Origin: Triatoma infestans
Taxonomy: Eukaryota > Arthropoda > Insecta > Hemiptera > Reduviidae
Direction of reading: 5' to 3'
Assembly: GCA_011037195.1 (NCBI GenBank)
Contig: JAAEAF010000221.1
Location: 62,001-126,000, forward strand
DNA length: 64,000 nucleotides
Shown: in pieces, positions 47,201 to 53,500 of the stretch
How positions within the stretch are numbered: the stretch's first letter is position 1
Layout: each line of letters opens with the position of its first letter
The notes under the pieces: model-generated
Told to the model about the DNA's origin: nothing
Seen by the model: the letters and a program-made list of their open reading frames with translations, nothing else
Databases searched by the model: none
Made by a program: the position numbers and the translations under genes

Positions 47201-50200
47201 TATCTGGAGATAAAATATTGTGGATTTCCTAACTAAACCACTTTACATTGCACTTGGAAATGTCCACTTTATAATTCTAGTTTTTAGTAATTACTTTATT
47301 AGACTCTCTAGTAACGTGAAATTTAAACATTTCCTAACATTTGCCTTACTTTCTCTTTTTGCTGTAATAGTAATTAATGCGATCATGTCTTTTCGAAATA
47401 AAGTTTTTTTTATTGAAAATGGCGTTTTGACAGTTCCCTTAGTATAAAAATCTGGTACCAAACATTCGCACGGCTTTTTCTCACTCTAATTAATACAATT
47501 TAATCAAGAAATTTTCTTTAAATTTGCATCGTTACAATGTTTAGCTGGGCTGGCCGACAAAAATAGTGATACCGGAGCAGCGGCCTTATGTAGAGTGCTC
47601 CGTTTCAGAAGTGAGAAAGTTTGCGCAAATTTAATTTTAAACTAACTGAGAGACCTCCAATACACCTCTAAAATAATTTTTTTCAGAAAAATGTTCAAAA
47701 TAAAATTAATACGTTTCTATCTATCCTGCAAGCATTCCAAATTTAAAGAACACCGCTGTAACCGTTTTCGAGAAAATTACCAAAAACTCAAAACCTATTC
47801 TGTAAGGTCACATTTTCGGTAAACCAATTTTCTTCAAATTTTAGAATTCTATCAATGCTTCAAATAAATGCAATATTATGTAGATGCTAAAACCATATAA
47901 TACACTGAAGTGCTGCTTTAGAGGAAACATAACGCTACTGTTCCCCCACCATCACCAAAAAAATCTATTTTCCCGGAAAAATATTTCAAATAGAAGTGAT
48001 AGTGTGTGCAGTAGTACACCAAGTTTAAAGATAATCGTTGCAGCCGTTTTCGAGAAAATCCCGAAAAATTGAAGAAAAAAATCAGTAAAGTCGCTCTAGC
48101 GGTTGATGGATTTTGCCCGAAATGTTCGTGGTTGATGCGGGCATTACCTAAATGGAATGTCTGAACTTCCTGCGATTTTTCATTTTTGAGATATTTTGTT
48201 AACACACAGTCACACACATGCACAACCACCATTCACTCCAAATATTTTAGCAAATTTTAGTACATTTAATTGATCAGTTATATTTTTTCATATTCTGGAA
48301 AAACTGAATACACCTCCTCTCGCATTTGGCACGATACTTTTAGTCAAAATCCATCAACCGAAATGCTACTTTGCTGAATCGATTTGTTTTTTGTTTTTTC
48401 TTTCTTGGCGATTTTCTCTATCAAGATTCCAACCATTTTCTTCAAATTTCTATACTATATGCAAACTAAATACCTATCAAAACAAGCAAAATGTTGGTTG
48501 GCTGGGGGCCAAAGAAAAATCTTGTTAACTTTTAAAGTTTATTTATCGACGTTTCAGACATCTTTAGAGTCCTTCCTCAGGATATTTATGAAAAAACAAA
48601 ACAAAGAGAGAAACAGAAAAATTAGAAATCAAAAGCAGTTAGAATCAGAAATTAGAAACAGTTAGAATCAAAAGAAAGAATACAACAGAAGAATCAAAAC
48701 AGTTAGAATACAACAGAAGCATTATAGAGCAGAAGAATAAACGAAATACTACCCAACACAAATGTAAAAATAAAAGAAAAAAAAATATTAAAAGGTTAAA
48801 TACATTGAAAATAAAAGCGAGATGATACCTGTTAAGGATCGGTGGAGAGTTAGATGTTAGAAGGAGGTTACTGTGTGGTTATGGAGTCAGGGTATGCTTA
48901 CAAAGAAATATTGAAAGACAGAAAAGAGAAAATTTAAAAAGTTGGGAAACATGAGGAGAGGTAGAAGATAAAAATAAACCAATAAGTTATAAAATAATGA
49001 GTGAGACGTGTAAAAGCTGGTGAATGTAATTTACTGTGGAGGACTTTTTTAAGGAAACGGAAAATGTTTATATTGATTAATTCCTATCACTTTTTATTTA
49101 AAAAGGATTCCCAGGAAAACTGATTTTTTGAAGGGTTTCTGGGGCTTTGGCTTTCCTGTAAAGTACCATTTAGTAAATTATATGGCAGTTCTGCGTTGTA
49201 TATATTTATTGTTCATTAGAAGCTTTGCTTGAATTCTAAATTAAGAAATAAAAATCATTTAACGCGACTTAAATTATAGGTTTTTAAGGTTTTTGGAATT
49301 TTCTTGAAAAATGCTGCCATGATTTTTCATGAATCTGAGGAATGATTAAACGAATTTAGGGGTGTTCTGAGGGCCGTAAATTTGATTTAAATTTAAACAC
49401 CATTAAAAAGTTTTAGGTTATTGAGAGAAAGGGCGCTGTCACGTGAAGAGTACAATCCCTCACCAATGTTATAGCTAAGTCTAAAGCAAATCAGTCATTT
49501 ATAACTGTAGTACTGTAGGTAAAAGAAAGTTCATGTGAGTGTTTAACACCAGATTTTCTTTTTTACAAAATGTTTTAATTGTGAAAAAATGAAGCAAGAA
49601 TTTTAGAGCGCAATTTACAATATATGAATATGGTTTATTATATTAAGAAGCAATATCATAATTATATTGTGATTCGCTACCACTACAGAATTCTCTATAA
49701 TTGATTTAAATATGTTGCAACAAATATAATTTTTATTATAAAAAAATCTGGCGTGAAACACTCACACAACTTCCTCTTACTCCAGTTTTAAAAAATATAA
49801 TTGTCAAATTTTATAGTTTGTGTACCAAATTTAATGAAATTCGTCCGAGTTGGTCGAAAAATGAAAAAACTGTTCAGTAAAAGCGCACTTCCGGTATACT
49901 AATTTTCTTGAAACTCGAAATTTTGGCCAGCTATTTATTTCTAATTAATTTTGTTTGGATAATAGAATCGTATAATCAACAATAACTCTAAAGAAAAACA
50001 CAACCCCACCCCTTCCCCAAAAGTCCCCTTAAATGACTTTACAGGAGAAATGTTTCAAATAAAAGTTGTAGCTGTTTATAAGTGTAGTTCATATTCCTAG
50101 TTTAAAGAAAATCGTTGAAGCCGTTTTCGAGAAAATACCTGAAAACTGAAAAATAATTGAGTAAATACGTTCTTCCGGCCATCCGATTTTTTGAAACTCG

Positions 50201-50493
50201 GAATTTCAACAAAACATTTAATTCTAATTAATATTATTTAGATGAAGAATTGTATAATAAACTAAAATAGCACTTTAGAGGAAACCTAACCCACCCCCAA
50301 AAAGTGCCCTTAAATGAATTATTATTCCAGAGAAGTGTTTTAAATAGAAATTGTAGATTTTTGTATGTCTAGTTGTTATACCAAGTTTGAAGAAAATCGT
50401 CGGAGCCATTTTTGAGAGTATCGCAAGAAAGTGAAAAAAAACATTCAGTAAAGTGGTACTTTCTATTTTTTTCCTTTTTGAGCTATGCTGTTC

Positions 50494-50583
<90 letters not shown>

Positions 50584-53500
50584 TCTGCTGGCAACAGGAA
50601 ATATTACGATTATGTAAAATTTTTGAAATCGAGTTTTCACTAACAGCACATGGTTTGAGATCCCGGAAAAAGTGGTTTTTAGGAATTTGTGTGTGTGTGA
50701 TCTGCATAACTCAATAAACAAGTAACCGCACAAAAAGTGTTCATCAGATGACCCGACCAAATAATAAGGTTTTGTTCAAAATCGGTTTTTATGAAGGTAC
50801 CAACTTAGTGGAACGGATTTTTCACTTTTACTTTCTCATACTGCGGAAAGTTTTGCAATCGTGTCAAATTTTCTATATCGAGTTTTCACCGGAAATTCAT
50901 TTTTTTGAGGTATCTTATGTCCGAAAAAGTTGTTTTCTAGAATTGGTCTGTCGGTATGTGGGTGGTCAGCATAACTCAAAAAAGGAAATATCGCACAAGA
51001 AGTTGAAACTTGATATCGTTTAAGTGCCATCAGGAGACTAGTCAATAAGGTTTTGTTCAAAATCGGTCAACCGGAAGTATCACAATTTTACTGAGTGGAT
51101 TTTTAATTTTTCTGTTTTTCTCGATAACGGCACCTACGATTGTCTTTAAACTTGATATATCAACTACACATATAAACAAACATAAGCTACAACTTTTATT
51201 CGGAACATTTCTCCAGGAAAATTCATAAAGGATGGTTTTTGGGGAGAGTTGGGCGGTTATATTTTCTTCTAAATTGCTATTTTAGTTTATTATACGATTC
51301 TATGATTATATAATATTAATTAGAATTAAATTCAGAGTTTGAAGAAAAGTGTCCGGAAGTGCGATTTTACTGAAGTTTTATCCAGTTTTCTGCGACAGTC
51401 TTCATAAAAACAATATCAGGTTTCATTATACTGGATATATTATATTGGAATAGTAACTATACATTCACAGACCTATCACTTATGCTTGAAACGTTTTTTG
51501 AGAAAGTTCATTTACTGGGGATTTTGGAGGGAGGGGGAGTTTATACTTTTCTCAAAAGGTCGTTTTATATGTTTAGATTCTCTTAATGTTTAGAATTTTT
51601 TTTGTTTTTATCGAAAACGGTTTCCACGATTTTCTTTAAACTTGGTACACCATCTACACACAAAAATACCTATCAATTTTATTTGTAACATTTTGGCCGG
51701 AAAAATTGGTTATGAGGGAACGGTGTATGCTTTCCTCTTCAGTACCACTTCAGTAACGTATATGTTTTTACCATCTACATAATAATTATTATACTACATT
51801 AATATACATATACCACCCACATTCTATACATAAGCATTAATAGAATACCAAATTTGAAAAGAGGTTAAGAGGAAGTGCGATTTTACAGAATAGCTTTTTG
51901 AGTTTTTTGGAATTTTCTCGAAAGCGGTGACAACGGTTTTCTTTTAACTTGGAATGCTTGCTGCCAGATAGGAACATATCATTTTTATTTGAAACATTTT
52001 CATCAGTAGAACTCAATATTAAAACAATGCACACAGTTTTAAATTTGATAATTTCAAATTTGTTCGAACTTGGGAATGTTTCAGATCAGACTTGCATTTC
52101 AAAAAAAAAAATATTTTTTATTTATTTTTATTTTCTCTTACTACTACTGGTAAGAGGAAGTATATCAAGTTTTCACTGGAAATACACGTTTTGTGATTTT
52201 TTTTTTTAGAAAATATATGTGTGTGCATGTGTGGCACTCGTCAAACTTGATATTTCGTTTGAGTGGCAATCAGGGGACCCAAAAATAAGATTTTGGTTGT
52301 AATCGGTGAACTGGAAGTATGATTGGTCAACTGGATATTTACTGAATAGTTTTCCTTGGCTATTTTACTATATAATTGTTAGAATTAGAATTAATTTTTT
52401 TGCCAAATTTTCTAGTTTGAAGAGCTAAAGAGTTGACCAAGTGCAACTCTTCTGAACTTTTTTTTTCAGTTTTCTACCATTTTCTCCGTAAAGATACCAA
52501 AAACATTAAATTTGGTACACTGACGACTATACATATCTCTTGTTTGTAAAGGTTACAACCTTTTCGAGAAAGATTATTTTAGATAGTTTTTATGGGGCGG
52601 AAAGTGTTATGTTTCATCTAGAGGGCCATTTTAATTTATTATATGATACTATCATCTGTATAATATTAATTAGAATTAAATATGTTGCGAGTTTCAAAAA
52701 AATCGATTTGACTGGAAGTGTGACTTTCTGAACAGTTTTTTCAGTTTTCTTCATAAAGACAAAGAGACCTAACACTTCCTCTTTTTAGTGAAAATTGATT
52801 TTAGAGGAGTACTAGAAGGGCACGAAGTTCACGTTTTCCTAGAAAAAAAAGTTTGAGTTTAGATTCTCCATTGACATAACACTGAAACGTCTTTAGTAAA
52901 CATAAGTTTGAGGAATTGTCAATTATAAGTATGAAAATGCAGTAAGAGAAAGTCGTGTGAGGGTTTCATAGCAGTTTTTTTTAACTGTAATGGATTTTTA
53001 AAAATCATAGGTATGCAGTAAACCTTTTCTTACACCCTGTCTAAGAACACTTGATACCCACATAGGGTTGTCCAAAGTGATGACTAAGACAAGACACTCC
53101 ACGAAAACAAATATTTTCGTCCATTATTTTCGAGGTATTATAAACATAAAAATATTTAACAATTATTATTATTTAGTTCTATTCTGTATCAGGTTAAATG
53201 TATTTTCTAATTTCATTAGAATGACTACTGTTCGTTCCATTTTTGAACCCCCGAGTAATGACCTACAAACTCAGCTGAATTTCTGGAATTTATTTTATGG
53301 TATTAAATTTCATTTTTTTATTATTTCATATTCATTTTTTTCTGAACATAAACTTCTCTCTAAAGATGTTTTAGCATCTTATTAAAAATAAACAATCTCT
53401 AAAGATGTTTTAGCATCTTATTAAAAATAAACAATCAGAAAAATATCCGTACAAGAATGCATACTATATATACAATATATGTAATTATTTTGTGGCATAA

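Noticed and set aside
50275..50760. 161-codon frame with RE and VC runs
   Set aside because: Produced by the TC/CA microsatellite in the family A element.
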